A stretch of 64,000 nucleotides of DNA, from assembly GCF_014633365.1 (NCBI RefSeq), contig NC_068350.1:25879680-25943679 (forward strand). The letters are read 5' to 3'. The position numbers and the translations under genes were made by a program. Shown here piece after piece: positions 1-11,889 of the stretch. Within the stretch, counting starts at the first letter, position 1. Every line of letters starts with the position of its first letter. The notes below the pieces were generated by a model. The model searched no databases and was not told the DNA's origin. It worked only from the letters and a program-made list of their open reading frames with translations. This stretch comes from Diospyros lotus (lineage: Eukaryota; Streptophyta; Magnoliopsida; Ericales; Ebenaceae).

Positions 1-1103
1 AGTTCTTCGTGCTTACTCCCATCAATATTCATGTTCCTATCATCATGTTTATTACTATGCTTATATTATGCTCCTTTATTTCTTGCTTTTATATAATTGG
101 CGTGGCATGCTTAATAGAAGTCTTTACTACATTAATTCTTATTTCTCCAGTCATAATACTTTTCCACACTTACTGAGTCCGTTGAAGTTTGACTCACCCC
201 TTTAATTATAGTGCCACTGCGCAAAGATCATGTTGTGGGATCCTCTTGAATATTACCCTAGTCATGCTTCGAGATACAAGACATTTCATGGATTGGGATA
301 AAGGAGTTCACCAAACTAAGGTTTCAAATGAATGTTAATTTATTATGTTCTTTATAATCTACAAAATTAATATTGAATATTGAGATGTTTTTTATTTAGA
401 CATGACACTATTGAACATTAAGTTGACATAAATGAGTTATAATTGTGAGGTTCACTACTCTCACAAAGGCCATGACCCGTCAGGGAGTAGTGGAGGTTAG
501 CTCACCTAATTGAGTCACGACAAATTATTTGTTATGAATCTCAATGAAATTCGTAGAATCCCAAATAGCTCATGGATGAACCCATTGGGTTCAAAAACGC
601 ACTGAGGTGGCGGCTATAATTGGTCTAATAAATACTTTCAGGACATGAGTCAAGTGACTGTAATTGATATGTTAGAGTTAGTATCAATACGTCACGAGTT
701 CGATAATTGATTTCTTTTGTCGAAATTGAAATCTAAAAGTCCACTTGTAATTTATCTCCTTTGTTGAAATCGAAAACACGAGCACAAGGATGGTAATCCC
801 AAGTATAATTGGTCTAATAAATATTAAATGTTAAATGTTAACTATTTAATGTTAAAATTTACTGGTTTGGAAACCCATTCCACTTCCGAATGCTACCTTG
901 TCAATTATGTATGTGTGTATATATATATGTATATCGATTGAACTTCTGGACTTAGATTGGAATGATAACCATGGAAAATATATTCCATCCTTGAAGTAAA
1001 AACTCTGCCCGTCTTATTACATAAATAAACACACTTGTATAAATAAAGATGACCCAGAAAATTAGAAAAATAAAAAGAACTACAAGTTAAAAATATTCTA
1101 TTA
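1..1103. other. Intergenic, 3' flank of the SDR gene
   Basis: I see no coding region here. A 20-bp stretch reading TATAATTGGTCTAATAAATA occurs twice in the same orientation (615-634 and 804-823), which suggests a decayed repeat. The rest is AT-rich unique-looking sequence. Confidence 0.5.
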
Positions 1104-2034
1104 TTACAAGCCAACAAAGTTTCTTGAGGTAGTAACCCCACCATCCACAACTAGGTTATGACCACTTACATACTTGGATTCGTCGCTAGCAAGGTAAAGA
1201 GCAGCCTCTGCTATATCTCTAGCCTTTAACGTTGGACCCTTCAAATTGGCCAGCCCCCTCACAAACCCCTCCATCTTCTCCACTTCTTGCTCACCAGGAG
1301 AAACATAATCTTCATCATCATCTTCTTCCTCTTCTTCACTTTTCCATGCATTAACGAGCATGGACGTGGCCACCCCAAATGGCGAAATGCAGTTAACCCT
1401 AATCCCAAACCGGCCAAGCTCACAGGCCGAGTTCTTCGTTATCCCAACAATAGCGTGCTTCGAGGCGGTGTATGCGTGTGGACCGAGCCCTCCCATCACT
1501 CCGGCAACGCTGGCCGTGGAGATGATGCATCCGGCCCTTCTCGGAATCATCACGCGTGCCGCATGCTTCATTCCCAAGGCTACGCCTCTCACGTTCACGC
1601 GCATGACGCGATCGAATTCGTCGGCGTCAAAATCGACGATGCTCTTATGGTTTTTCTGGGTTCCCAGCACGCCCGCGTTGTTGAAGAGGATGTCAAGCTG
1701 CCCGTAACGCGAAACTGTTGAATTAATCAAGCTTTCGATGTCACGTTCGGAGCCAACGTCGCAATGTACGTATGAAACGGAAGGAGTCAAGGAGTTGGCG
1801 AGCAGGGTTCCAAGAGTGTCTTTGACATCGGCGATGATCACCTTGGAGCCGTGCTTCTCAAAGAGTCTCACTGTTGCTTCTCCGATTCCTCTTGCGCCAC
1901 CGGTGACAATTGCTACTTTTCCTTCCAACCTGTACAGATGGCAAGAAATTAAGAAGACCTAGTGACATGTTAATTTGGAGTTTCCTTGTTTGTATGTTCA
2001 TAAGCAAAAGACATTCCTCTAAAGATCATCATCT

Positions 2035-2067
<33 letters not shown>

Positions 2068-2157
2068 TACATACCTCTTCACGGGGAAAGAATTATTTTC
2101 CCTTCCTAGCACTTGAATTCCATGAAGGGTGTTCTCAGAAATAACTTGAGCAGGCAT
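1104..2157 (-). CDS. Short-chain dehydrogenase/reductase (plant SDR110C / xanthoxin-dehydrogenase-like group), two exons
   Basis: Predicted NAD(P)-dependent oxidoreductase of about 302 residues, a usual length for classical SDRs. Exon 1 is 2157-2075, beginning MPAQVIS. The donor GT is at 2074-2073 and the acceptor AG at 1931-1930; exon 2 is 1929-1104, ending in TAA. The 145-bp intron joins AG|G to give Arg, and the result runs straight into [11 protein letters not shown]. Visible motifs are cofactor loop TGGARGIG at residues 37-44, Asp62 at the end of beta-2 (favours NAD), NNAG at 111-114, and the catalytic tetrad Asn140, Ser168, Tyr181 (YTASK) and Lys185. The C-terminal [10 protein letters not shown] is also typical. 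An in-frame upstream ATG exists, but the MPAQ start gives the short N-terminus expected of the family. The substrate loop (near residues 214-223) carries an unusual run of ten acidic residues. Family assignment is firm; the substrate is not predictable from sequence. It could be a secoisolariciresinol- or momilactone-type dehydrogenase rather than an ABA enzyme. Confidence 0.9.
2035..2062. repeat. (GA)n microsatellite in the SDR intron
   Basis: Fourteen GA units lie in the intron just downstream (gene sense) of the splice donor, so the transcript has a CU tract there. A second, shorter GA run lies around 2198-2215 in the presumed 5' leader. Confidence 0.9.
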
Positions 2158-4256
2158 AGTCAAGTTAGTTACCCAGAAAGAAAAATATGCAAGCAAATGA
2201 GAGAGAGAGAGAGAGGAGTTAACAAAGGAATCCATCTGAAAAGAGAAGATTATTGTAGGCAGCGGATTCTGTGGTGAGCTGTTCTCTATTTTAAAGCAAC
2301 TTCCAGGAAAATAGTTGCAGTTCCACTTCGACATCTAGCCTATTAATAACCTATAGCTAGCAGTTGATAAAAATAATAATAATAATAATCTATAGCTAGA
2401 ATCCATTAACATTCTGAATCCATCCACTTTCTTTTTTGTTTGCTTTTATTTTATCATTTCCTCATTTTGACCGTCGTATCGGACCGGACCGTCAATATCA
2501 ACGCGCCCGCGCGCCAATTGGTTTCTGCATATGTCACTAAGGGTTCGATAGATTTCCATTTAGTCCAAAATTTTCAGCCTATTCGTTGACCAAGAATGGA
2601 TCGCAGGCTTATCACCCACCATTTTGTACTCGCCTTCACCCACTGTTCACTTTCTCTTTAAAATATTTCGCCAATTGAAACTCAAATTCACATCTTTCTT
2701 ATCCTCTCGAGTTTGAGGAACAGTGTCAGAATACATTTATTAGATATTTTCTTTTACATATATATAATTTTTTTTTAAATCTCTGGTGATTAATTTAAAA
2801 TTATTTATTAGATCTAATATTTATAAATGCGATTGGTCAAAATATGATTGGGCCCCATACAAGATATCATCCAATTTAGTTTAGTTTAGAGACGGATAAG
2901 TATGGCTGCACTATTTGGTCCCAAAAGAGATTTCGTTGAGGAAAGAATAGTGGGTCAACGTAGAGTTGAGGGCGGAATATAAAAAGGAACACGAAGAGTA
3001 GGCGGAAAGAAATGGTGCAATTGGGGCTAACTAAAGTACAACACATAAAACAACTGTGATTTGTAAGTTGGAAAAGAGTTTTAGTGCCAAAAAGATTAAG
3101 GAACGGATCCCTCTTGTGGATTTCCTCTCTTATGGTTGTGACACAATAATAGATTTATAATTAGAGAATTTTTAATTAAATTGTTTCGGATCTTGCAAGA
3201 GAGAATACACTCGGAGAGTAAACAATATTAAAGACAATATCAGTGACGTATCTCTTTTAAAATAAGAACTCATATATTTATAATGGAGTCTAGTACTTTG
3301 TGATAAGTATTCTAGGTATTTTGAGATCAATTAGTCAACTTTTATGAATGATATTTATCCTTTACAGAATATTTTAAGAGATTTTCAAATATTGAAGTTT
3401 ATCATATTCGTGCTAGGTATTTCACATCAGAAAAAAAGGTATCTCAAAGACCTTCCAATCTCCTTGTACCATTTCCATTGACCTTCTTCTCAAGTTTGTC
3501 AACAATCTTCTCAGTTTGCCAAAATTGTCAACAACATCCCAAAAATTGAATAGTCTCTTGGGTTTTGAGGTGTATACCTCTTCCTTTTCTTGGTTCTAGG
3601 CTTTGTATTTAGTGGTCTTGATCTCTAACACGTCACCATCCTATGTGAAAGATGTCCCAAAATATTTTTGGGTTTATTTGTTTTGGGTCTAACAAATATA
3701 TTTTTAACTCCATTCTTTCATTAATGTTAGTTTAGTGTATCTTGGAACATGAGAGCTTTCTTTGTCAAACTCTACACAATCAGTTTTTTGGAAGAGTTAT
3801 TTGAATTGAAGTGGTTGATGGTACGTACAATTATGTGTGGAAGAAGTTTTAGAGAGAGAAATCCAAAAACAGTTAAGCAGAACTTAATCACTTTAATTAA
3901 GTAGGTAAAACTTTTTTTGGCTTGTTGGGGACTTGTGACACCACATTGTATTCAATTGGATCACCATTTCTTTTGGTAATTTCTATAGTGGTATTTTTGT
4001 GTTTGACAAATTGCTATATCAACGCCTCTTCGTAACAACGGAAAATCATCGTTATCACTTCCGACATAGAAAAGGTTAACATCAACACATGAATTTGGGG
4101 AATCATCCCACTATTATGTTAAGGATTATGTTTTCACTCAAAAGCATTCCGGATCACATCAACACTAACTCTGGAAACAAGCAGATCAGCAATAGCCCTA
4201 GGAATCCATGTCCACCACAGAAACAATGCTATCGCTCAAAGGAATCTGGGGTGGTG
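2158..4256. other. Upstream region of the SDR gene; no gene seen
   Basis: This must contain the SDR promoter and 5' leader (minus strand). I see no convincing ORF. A short (AAT)n run occurs near 2371-2390. From about 3100 to 4250 the sequence looks like decayed repeat DNA, but I could not assign a family. Confidence 0.4.
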
Positions 4257-6138
4257 TGTAACGCCCCATTTTTCAATTACACAATGAAGAAATAAGATAT
4301 TCATTATATGCTAATAATGACCATGTGCGTTATTAGAAATCATTTATCAATGGAAGCAAGGATCGAACCTGAGTAGCTAAATATCTAGGATTTCCATAAT
4401 GTCCCCTTAAGTCAAGTCCATAGAATAAACACACACACGTGTCCTCATAACAGCTGTCCTGTCTCTCACAAGTTCAAACATACATCTCATACCCTTTCAA
4501 AGTTACAAAAGCTTCATACATACATCCATAGATTTTGTAATCTAAGTATCGTAACCTCTATTTACAATACACTAGTCCTGCTACAACATCATATAAAACG
4601 TTTCAAGAAGGCCTAAACAAAATATCCACCACCTTCTCGCCACTTGCTCGAGTTTGCACCTATAGCACCTGGCTCTTCTGTTATACTTGGAATGTTGAAT
4701 ATCCTAGGGGTATGAAACACCCGGGTTAGATAATTACATCTAAGTGAGTGGTACAAGAAAGGAAACTATGCATGCAAGAGCAATATGCAGTTATACTAGG
4801 AAATACGCAGAAATAAGTACGAAATCTCCCAAGATTATGTCAATATAAACCTTCTATGTGGTAGCAAGGTCAGAGGCTTGCAATCACCCTCGCAGTCATC
4901 ATGGTAGCTCACTGCAAGAGCATGAGATCCCTTGTGATGTCCCGCAATCATCATGGCAGCTCACCGCAAGAGCACGAGATCCCCCGTGATGTCACAACAA
5001 CCAACCATAGATACAAACACCGAGATGTGTATAAAATAGGCAAGATATGCTCAAAAGCAATAAAACATAAGATGTAAGCCACCAACCATGACATGTTGTA
5101 TGACAAAGCAAAAAGAATATGATATGTAAGCCACAAGCCACACACGAAAGCTATCATGGTCAAACCCGATGCAACAAAGTAGAAAGGATATACTCGAAAC
5201 AAAGGGAACATAAGACGTAAGCAATAAACTATCCACAAGTGAAATAAAAAGTGATCAAGAGAAAACAAAAAGCATAGACCACTCACCTTGAAGGTTTACC
5301 CTAAGAATCATTGTTTATAACGAGTGGGAATGGTTTTCTCATAGTTTTTATGTCGTTTAGCATGAGCTACGGTGGCAGCCCAAACTTTCCGATAAGGCCT
5401 TTTCTCCCTTATTCTTAGCGGACTCTTCTTCCTTCTTTTGCAGTATTCTCCCCTTTCTCCCAAGAACAAGATCCTCCTCTTTGATTCCCTCAATTTGGCA
5501 TAAATTCACCTCAAACTTACTTCGAAAGGTTTGTGATCAACCTAGCCCCTATTTATAGAATTTTCTAACCAACTACATGTCGCCACCTCAAGTGTCATCA
5601 TGAGGCTTCAAATCCTATCGCCAAGTGGCCAATGAATGCTTGCCACATGTCCTTAAGGATAAGGTTTGGAGACTTTAACAAACTTGGAGGCTAAGTAAGC
5701 TTTGCTGGCCAATCACGCAATGCCACCTCGGAGAGGGGGTCATTATGAACCATCATGTGACCTTATCTTATCTTCCAAGTGCCCAATGGTTGCTTGCCAT
5801 GTGTCCTTGAGGATAAGGTTTGGAGACTTTGAAGGCTAAGTAATCTTGGAGTCTAAACAAAAGACTTGGAGAAGACTTCGGGAAGAATTTGAGAAGACAT
5901 GGACTTTAAGCAAAGACTTGGACTTGGACTTTAAAACAATCCAAAGTTACATTTGATTGAAGTTTGAAATCCAAAGATATTTTAAAGTTCATATCTTTTA
6001 CATTAATTCCCAAGATTTTTTGGTCAATTGCACTTGGACCTGAACTTCCATAATTACAACTTTGCCCCTAACTTAGAAAATGAACTTTTATCTCAAGCAT
6101 TACGTCATATTTGATTTTGAAAAATCTCGGGTATTACA
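4257..6138 (-). mobile_element. Ty3/gypsy LTR, minus orientation (family 1)
   Basis: It has the LTR form TGTAACGCCCC at the left edge and GGTATTACA at the right edge, i.e. a minus-strand LTR TGTAATACCC...GGGGCGTTACA. A purine tract (minus strand) directly abuts it at 6139-6155, so this is the 3' LTR of a minus element. The first 120 bp match the reverse complement of 49800-49911, and the middle matches 32648-34610. Two copies of a repeat containing CATCATGG and GCTCACCGCAAGAGCA lie at about 4897-4990. Confidence 0.85.
5549..5558 (-). promoter_or_regulatory. TATA box candidate in LTR
   Basis: The minus strand reads CTATAAATAG about 580 bp into the LTR. The same 10-mer recurs at comparable places in other gypsy LTRs of this window. 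Confidence 0.5.
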
Positions 6139-6155
6139 TCCTCCCCCCCTTAAAA
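6139..6155 (-). promoter_or_regulatory. Polypurine tract of minus gypsy element
   Basis: The minus strand reads TTTTAAGGGGGGGAGGA directly before the LTR start. This is the usual plus-strand-primer site of plant gypsy elements, and it marks 4257-6138 as a 3' LTR. Confidence 0.8.
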
Positions 6156-7317
6156 GAAAATTTCGTACTCAAAATTCCACCTTATTCCTCAAAACACACT
6201 CAATTAAGCAAATTCCTCAAAATCATGGTGTCTCTAGAACATCTTCCCCAAGGGGTATTATTTCATTCCTCAAGACTCATATCAAGGTGGATAGCGTACC
6301 TGGCTTGGTGTGCCTCATCCGATATGAATTGCGTTAACTCTTAGCCTCAAGCACATAAATTCCATCCAATACCCACAGTCAGGGCTTTTAGCCCATTCCC
6401 AATTGTCATCACTTGACCATACCTTCAAGTATTCTAGAATAGCTTGCCAGGTTTGTTCATCAGATGAGAGTGAATCCCTAGGCTTGCGACGTAAATAGAT
6501 GTTTCATCAAGAATCACATCCAATGCCACAGGCTAAAAAGCCTTCACCAGTCCCCACTCTCGGGTCAACAGAACAGGCTCATTCCCGCATCAGCCACCAC
6601 GTTCACCTAGAACAGGCTCGTTAGCCACCACGTTCACTTTCCCGAGGTGGTTATAACAACCCGCTCCCACCTACAAGCGCTACCGGTGAATAATCAATCT
6701 GATTACTCACATGAAAAACCAACAATTGAAGGGTTGGACTATGTTTCAATAAGAAATGCCTTAGGTGGGCACTAGGCTTCGTCTTTCCCTTCGCTCCCTT
6801 AGAGGAATCAGTCCCAAAACACAAAAGAAATATAGTGGATCGGGACTCGAAACCCGAGTGAGCTTCACCTTTCTTCAACTTGCTGCACAACAAGCCAAAG
6901 GTGACCCAGGCACAAAGCTAACACATCAAATATCCGTTGAGTACTAGGGATTTACAAGAACATACCTTATTGATCCTTACTTGATCCGAAACTTAGCTCC
7001 ACCAACTAAACCATATAATTAAGCAAACTCACAATCACCTATCACACTATGCTGATTACAACAACTAGATACATCTAGCACTCAACAACATTTACATTCA
7101 TACCCAATAATATATATACATGATAAATGCAGAACATACGACTCGGGCAACACCGCTAGTAGCCATATCAGCCTCCCGACACCATCCCTGCTTGCATCTA
7201 GACTTATAAAATCTACAACACGAGGTAAAATAGCACGAGTCATAAAGACTCAATAAGGGTGAAAATGATTGTAAATAAGATAATATATGAGATGCAATGA
7301 CAAGTAAATATGCATGA
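6156..7317 (-). other. Non-coding 3' interior of minus gypsy element, truncated
   Basis: It begins with the conserved sequence seen just inside PPTs here (minus strand ...GAGTACGAAATTTTC) and holds no ORF that I recognise. At about 7317 it changes abruptly to plus-strand integrase sequence, so either the minus element is cut there or the plus element is truncated against it. Confidence 0.5.
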
Positions 7318-8372
7318 ATGGCGAGGCATAACTGCCCTCCGAACCCAACAAGGAAGAAAGACTCGATATGGGTTGTGGTTGACAAGCTTACAAAGTCAGC
7401 TCATTTCATACCTGTTCGGACTACTCAGGGTGCGGAAGAGCTGTCACGGATTTATGTTCAGGAAATCGTGTGGCTGCATGGAACCCCAGTCAGCATTGTG
7501 TCTGATAGAGATTCAAAATTTTTATCAAGATTTTGGACGTGTCTGCAAGAAGAATTGGGAACGAGGTTGAATTTTAGTACTGCATATCACCCCCAGATAG
7601 ACGGCCAGACTGAGAGGGTGAACCAGGTTTTGGAATACATGTTACGAGCATGTGTACTGGAATTTGGAGGAAATTGGGATGAGTACTTGCCGTTGGTGGA
7701 ATTCTCATATAATAACAGCTATTAGAGTAGCATCGGCATGGCGCCATATGAAGCTTTGTATGGCAGGCGTTGCCGATCGCCTTCGTGTTGGCTTGAGGTG
7801 GGTGAAAGGCAGTTGGCTAAGACTGAATTAGTACAGCAAGCCTCTGAGAAGATTGAGGTGGCAAGAAAGTGTATGAAGATTGCTCAAGATCGCCAAAAGT
7901 ACTATGCAGATCACCGTGCGCGAAATTTGGAATTTCAAGAAGGGGATAGGGTATTTCTTCGGATCTCACCACAAAGACCGTCAATGAGAAATCGGAAGCA
8001 AGGGAAGCTTAGTCCGAGGTTTATGGGACCGTATAGGATCATTGAGCGAGTAGGTCCTTTGGCCTATCGATTGGCCTTATCCAACGAATTAGCGGGATTT
8101 ATGACGTGTTCCATGTGTCTCAATTGCGAAAGTTCATACCGGATCCAAAAATGGAAGTTCCAGAGGAAGAGGTTGAGGTTCGTCAAAACCTAACCTATAT
8201 TGAAAGACCAGTAAAAATCTTGGACCGCAAGGAAAAGAAATTGAGAAGCAAATCAATTCCATTAGTTAAAGTTCAGTGGAACCATCACTCTGATCGGGAA
8301 GCAACATGGGAGCTAGAAGAGGATCTAAAGCGTCAATTTCCTGAATTATTTGTTGATGTAATGGAAGAGTAA
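7318..8372 (+). pseudogene. Gypsy pol 3' part: integrase core, GPY/F region and chromodomain (Tekay-like), broken
   Basis: The segment starts inside the integrase, so protease, RT, RNase H and the integrase zinc finger are missing. The catalytic core is visible with Asp in WVVVDKLTK, Asp in VSDRDSKF and Glu in GQTERVNQ. An in-frame TAG at 7723-7725 interrupts the core. The frame resumes at 7738 with MAPYEALYGRRCRSP, then the GDRVFLRISP and KLSPRFMGPYRI segments typical of the integrase C-terminus. A one-base frameshift near 8096 moves to the frame of 8106-8372, which holds DVFHVSQLRKF and a C-terminal chromodomain (KVQWNHHSDREATWELEEDL). The reading ends about 70 bp before the PPT. The chromodomain assigns it to chromoviruses. 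It is not functional as it stands. Confidence 0.92.
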
Positions 8373-8431
8373 CTTTGATGTATTGATACATTGCATTAAT
8401 GGAAATGAAATTTCGAGGACGAAATTCTTTT

Positions 8432-8444
8432 AAGAGAGGTGGAT
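8432..8444 (+). promoter_or_regulatory. Polypurine tract of plus gypsy element A
   Basis: AGAGAGGTGGAT follows the conserved GAGGACGAAATTCTTTT box and directly precedes the LTR start TGTAATACCC at 8445. Confidence 0.8.
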
Positions 8445-9412
8445 TGTAATACCCTTGATGAGTCATGATAAATTTTGTCATTTAAGAGAATTTTAGTCTA
8501 TGAAAAATTCCAAAATTTCCCTTGAATTAAAGAAAATGCCATGAAATATTGGATGTCTTAGGAGGGGCAAAATGGTAATTTGGAATTTCATCCCAAAGGA
8601 AGATGAATTATTTTTGGAGAAATTATTTATATTGGAGAATTAATTTCGGAGAATTTAATTCTTGATTAAGTTCATGGATAATTAGGAATTAAATTGGAAA
8701 ACCAAGTATGGCTAGATTGGTGACACTTGGCAAATTCTTATGGAAAGAGATTTAATTTAATTTGGAGAATAAGGATTTATTTAATTAAGAGAATTTGGTG
8801 ACACATGGCATGATCTTATGAATCAAGAGGGATATTTAATAAATGCAAAAAGGAAAAAGAAATTAGTCTCTCAAGCATTAATGAGAGCCATTATGGAGAG
8901 AATTAAAAAGAAAATCAATAATAAAAAGAAATGTGTCAAGCATTAATGTTGGAAAATAGAGGATTTAAATAAATGCTAAAGTAAATGGCTTATGTCTTTC
9001 AAGAGCCTTTAAAATTAAATCAAAAAGAAATTATTTAAGTCTCCATTAAATGCTTGAAAAGTTATGGATTTAATTTAAATGCAAATTTGGGAAATTAGTC
9101 AATCTTGGAAATTAGTCATGATTTAATTATTTGGAAAATGGAGAATTATGGAAAATTGGGATTGATCCAAGGGAGGAGATTTAGTCTCCAAAGAAAGATC
9201 AATGGATGAGAATTAAGAAGACAAGTCTCTTGGATTTGTGTTTCCTTTGAATCTAGACAAGAGTTCTCCTAAAATCAAGGGCTAGGATTTAAGTTGGGAG
9301 AAGCACAAGGATTGTGCTAATGTTCAAAGGTAGAGATTAAGTCTCTTGAAATAAGAAGAAATCTATGGCTAGGATGTGATCTTGAGAATTGGCATGGATT
9401 AAGAAGAAAACT

Positions 9413-9422
9413 CTATAAATAG
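9413..9422 (+). promoter_or_regulatory. TATA box candidate in LTR A
   Basis: CTATAAATAG, about 970 bp into the LTR and upstream of the GC-rich block. It is probably the core promoter of the element. Confidence 0.5.
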
Positions 9423-11014
9423 GAAGTGAGAAATTGGTTCAAAGCTTTTTCCCCATTTGTGAATTGAAGAAGCAAGAAGGCAAGCAAGAAGGCAAGCAAG
9501 TCTATAGAAAGAAGAGAAAAACTAGCAAAGGTAAGCCTAGTTTTCTCCCTTGATATAGTTGAATGCATGTGTTTAAGAACTAAAGTCCCTTTATTATTTT
9601 TCTTTAAGGGTGAGTCTTAGCTTGTGGAGGTGTTGAAGCTTCAAAGTCTAAGAGGGATTCTTGGCTTGTGAGAGTGTTAAAGCTTCAAGGAAACAAGGTA
9701 AGGGATAGTCCCAAGTGAAGGGGTTTTTGCTTGCATTTGTACATGTGTGAATGAGTTGCATGTGATGGTTCTTTGCATGTTTTGTGCCCAAGTGGACCTA
9801 TGGCCATAAGGAGGACTTGTGAGGGGAGTGAGGGGTTGGTTGGTGCCTTAACCTAAGTGGTTATGAGGGCATGGAGAACTACCCTTAATATGCATTGCAT
9901 TGCATTACATGTTATGTTTCTCATACTTCATTTACATTTGCATAGCACCCTTATTGAGCATTGGTTCATAAGGTCCTTTGACCTCGATGTAGGTGGAGAA
10001 TCATCCAAGGGAAAGGGAGTTTTGCAAGGGTGAAGGTATTGAAGCAAAGAAGAAACTATGTGTAATGGTTATGTAGTTTTGTATTTTTGTGTTGTATTAT
10101 TTTGTTAAACTTGGAATGTATGTAAATGTGGTTAAAAAGGGGTAAACTTGAGTGTTTTGGAAGCCCCTTGGTATGGAAATGTATTCTGGAAAATATGGTT
10201 TTTATTTAAAAGAAAAAAATATTTTTTTTGAAAAAAAATGGCTGAGGCAGTGGGCTGGCGCGGCCAAGGGCGCGCCAGGGCGAGGCTGGCGCGGCCGCGC
10301 GCAGTGTGCGTGCGCGGTCGGCCAACGCGCACGCGGCCTGCGAGGCCGCGCGCGCTGGGGGGGCGCGGCTGCTGCTGCGCGCCCCCCCCTGTGGCTGCTG
10401 TGAAGTTTCCTTTTTTTATATATATATTTTATATTTTTGGGGTTATTTAGTTATTTCTGATAAAATATGAAATTCTGAAATAATTTAAATAAATAATAAA
10501 TAAATGAGTATTTAGCCTCTAAATTAATTTTTAGATTAATGTAAATTTGAGGCAATTGTGGGAAAAATTTCTATATTTTGGGAAATTAAATAATGGACTA
10601 TTTTCCTAAAATTTTGAAATTGGATGAGGATGCTTGAGATTTGTATTTCAAAAATTAATTTCCTAATGGTTGGAAAATTATGGAATTTTGAAATAAATAA
10701 AGGGAAAATCAATTGAGCTTTAATGAGGAAAATTTATTTAAATTTTTCCAAAGAAATATTAATCCAAATATTTTTCAAAGGAATTGGAAGTGAGATAAAT
10801 GGGTTAATGGTTGGGGCAAAGATAGGAAAAATCTATTTTCTTATAATTAAGGCGTTATGCCATAAATTATTTTAAGCTAGAGAGTTAGCTTATTTTCTTT
10901 CGATCCTGGTAGGTCACCCTTAGCCCTTCATTAAAGAGCTCGAGAAGGGGTGACGATTGCGAGGTTTCGGGTTTTAATAGGTCATTTGATAATTCCCAGA
11001 CCCTCCAGCGAAGC

Positions 11015-11087
11015 GAAGAGAGGGCAAAGCCTAGTTCCCACCTAGGTCGTTTCCCGTTGAAACGTAGCCGTCTCTTCATCTTTGCCC
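11015..11087 (+). other. Multi-stem inverted repeats near LTR 3' end (copy A)
   Basis: The outer stem is GAAGAGA (11015-11021) with TCTCTTC (11071-11077). It encloses hairpin CCTAG/CTAGG (11030-11034 with 11042-11046) and hairpin CGTTTC/GAAACG (11048-11053 with 11059-11064). GGGCAAA (11022-11028) could alternatively pair with TTTGCCC (11081-11087), crossing the outer stem. Confidence 0.6.
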
Positions 11088-11151
11088 TAGTGTATGAATA
11101 GTAAGTTGGCTATTCGTGAGTAACACCCGTAGGTGGGAGTGGGGCGTTACA

Positions 11152-11889
11152 CACATGATGCTTGGCCTCTATTGGCCGCTATCGCCGCCTTCTGCGCCAT
11201 CGTCAGTCGCCGCTGAATGCCCCTCAACCACCACAGGTGATCGTCATCGTCGCGAGCAGCCGCGACCCAACTTCCCCTACGCGTAACTGGCTGCAATAGC
11301 TAACTCCAACCTCCACCGCAACCCCACTGCCACTGCCCTTGGCCACCACTGCCCTTGGCCGCCGTCGCACCTTGGTTACCTCACCACGACCATCGGAAGC
11401 CACTATAGGCCTCTAGTGTGCCTCTGCCACAGCTATAGTTCGGTGCCACCATCGTTATAGCCGTGATCGCTACAATGGGCCACATTCTCTCCCCCACGAT
11501 ATCTCTCAGCTCTCTCCCGAGCCCTCATCTCTCTATCTCTCCCTTGCGATCTTTGGCCTGTTCTCTCTTTCTCGCTCGATCTCTCTTCTCCCTCTCTATT
11601 TTTTAATTCAAATTTGAAATCTTGGCAACAAGCTCACGGTTCTATATATATATATTTACATAAATTACACCTTTAACCCCTCAATTTCTCAATAATATCA
11701 CTTGAGGGTTTTAATAATTCCACTTAGAGATCTACTAATTACACTTGGGCCCTCCAAGCTTTAAATTATTATCATCAAGCCACTTGAATTCTTGATTTTT
11801 TCAAAATTAATAACCGACCTCTACTCGAGAATATTGATTTCGTCCCTGCACCTGCACGGGACCTCTATTCCACCCGTAAACACTTTAGT
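11152..11889 (-). mobile_element. Internal part of a minus gypsy LTR (probably element C)
   Basis: The sequence has the LTR character seen elsewhere in this window (TTACACTTGGGCCCTCCAAG and similar 'acacttgggcc' phrases, plus a CT-rich leader and a GC-rich block). It is followed after the inserted element B by the start of the same type of LTR at 16209-16526. The link to element C is inference from position and style. The exact right boundary (about 11880-11890) is uncertain. Confidence 0.5.

Larger units (their letters stand above)
8445..11151 (+). mobile_element. 3' LTR of gypsy element A (2.7 kb)
   Basis: It starts TGTAATACCC after the PPT and ends GGGGCGTTACA. Inside are a TATA candidate, a GC-rich CpG-dense block (10245-10395) and a set of inverted repeats near the 3' end (11015-11077), described under findings. 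It is related to the LTRs at 13568-16208 and 46901-49594. Its partner 5' LTR is not in the window. Confidence 0.88.

Noticed and set aside
1287..1721. Plus ORFs opposite the SDR exon
   Set aside because: Shadow frames of the conserved SDR coding sequence.
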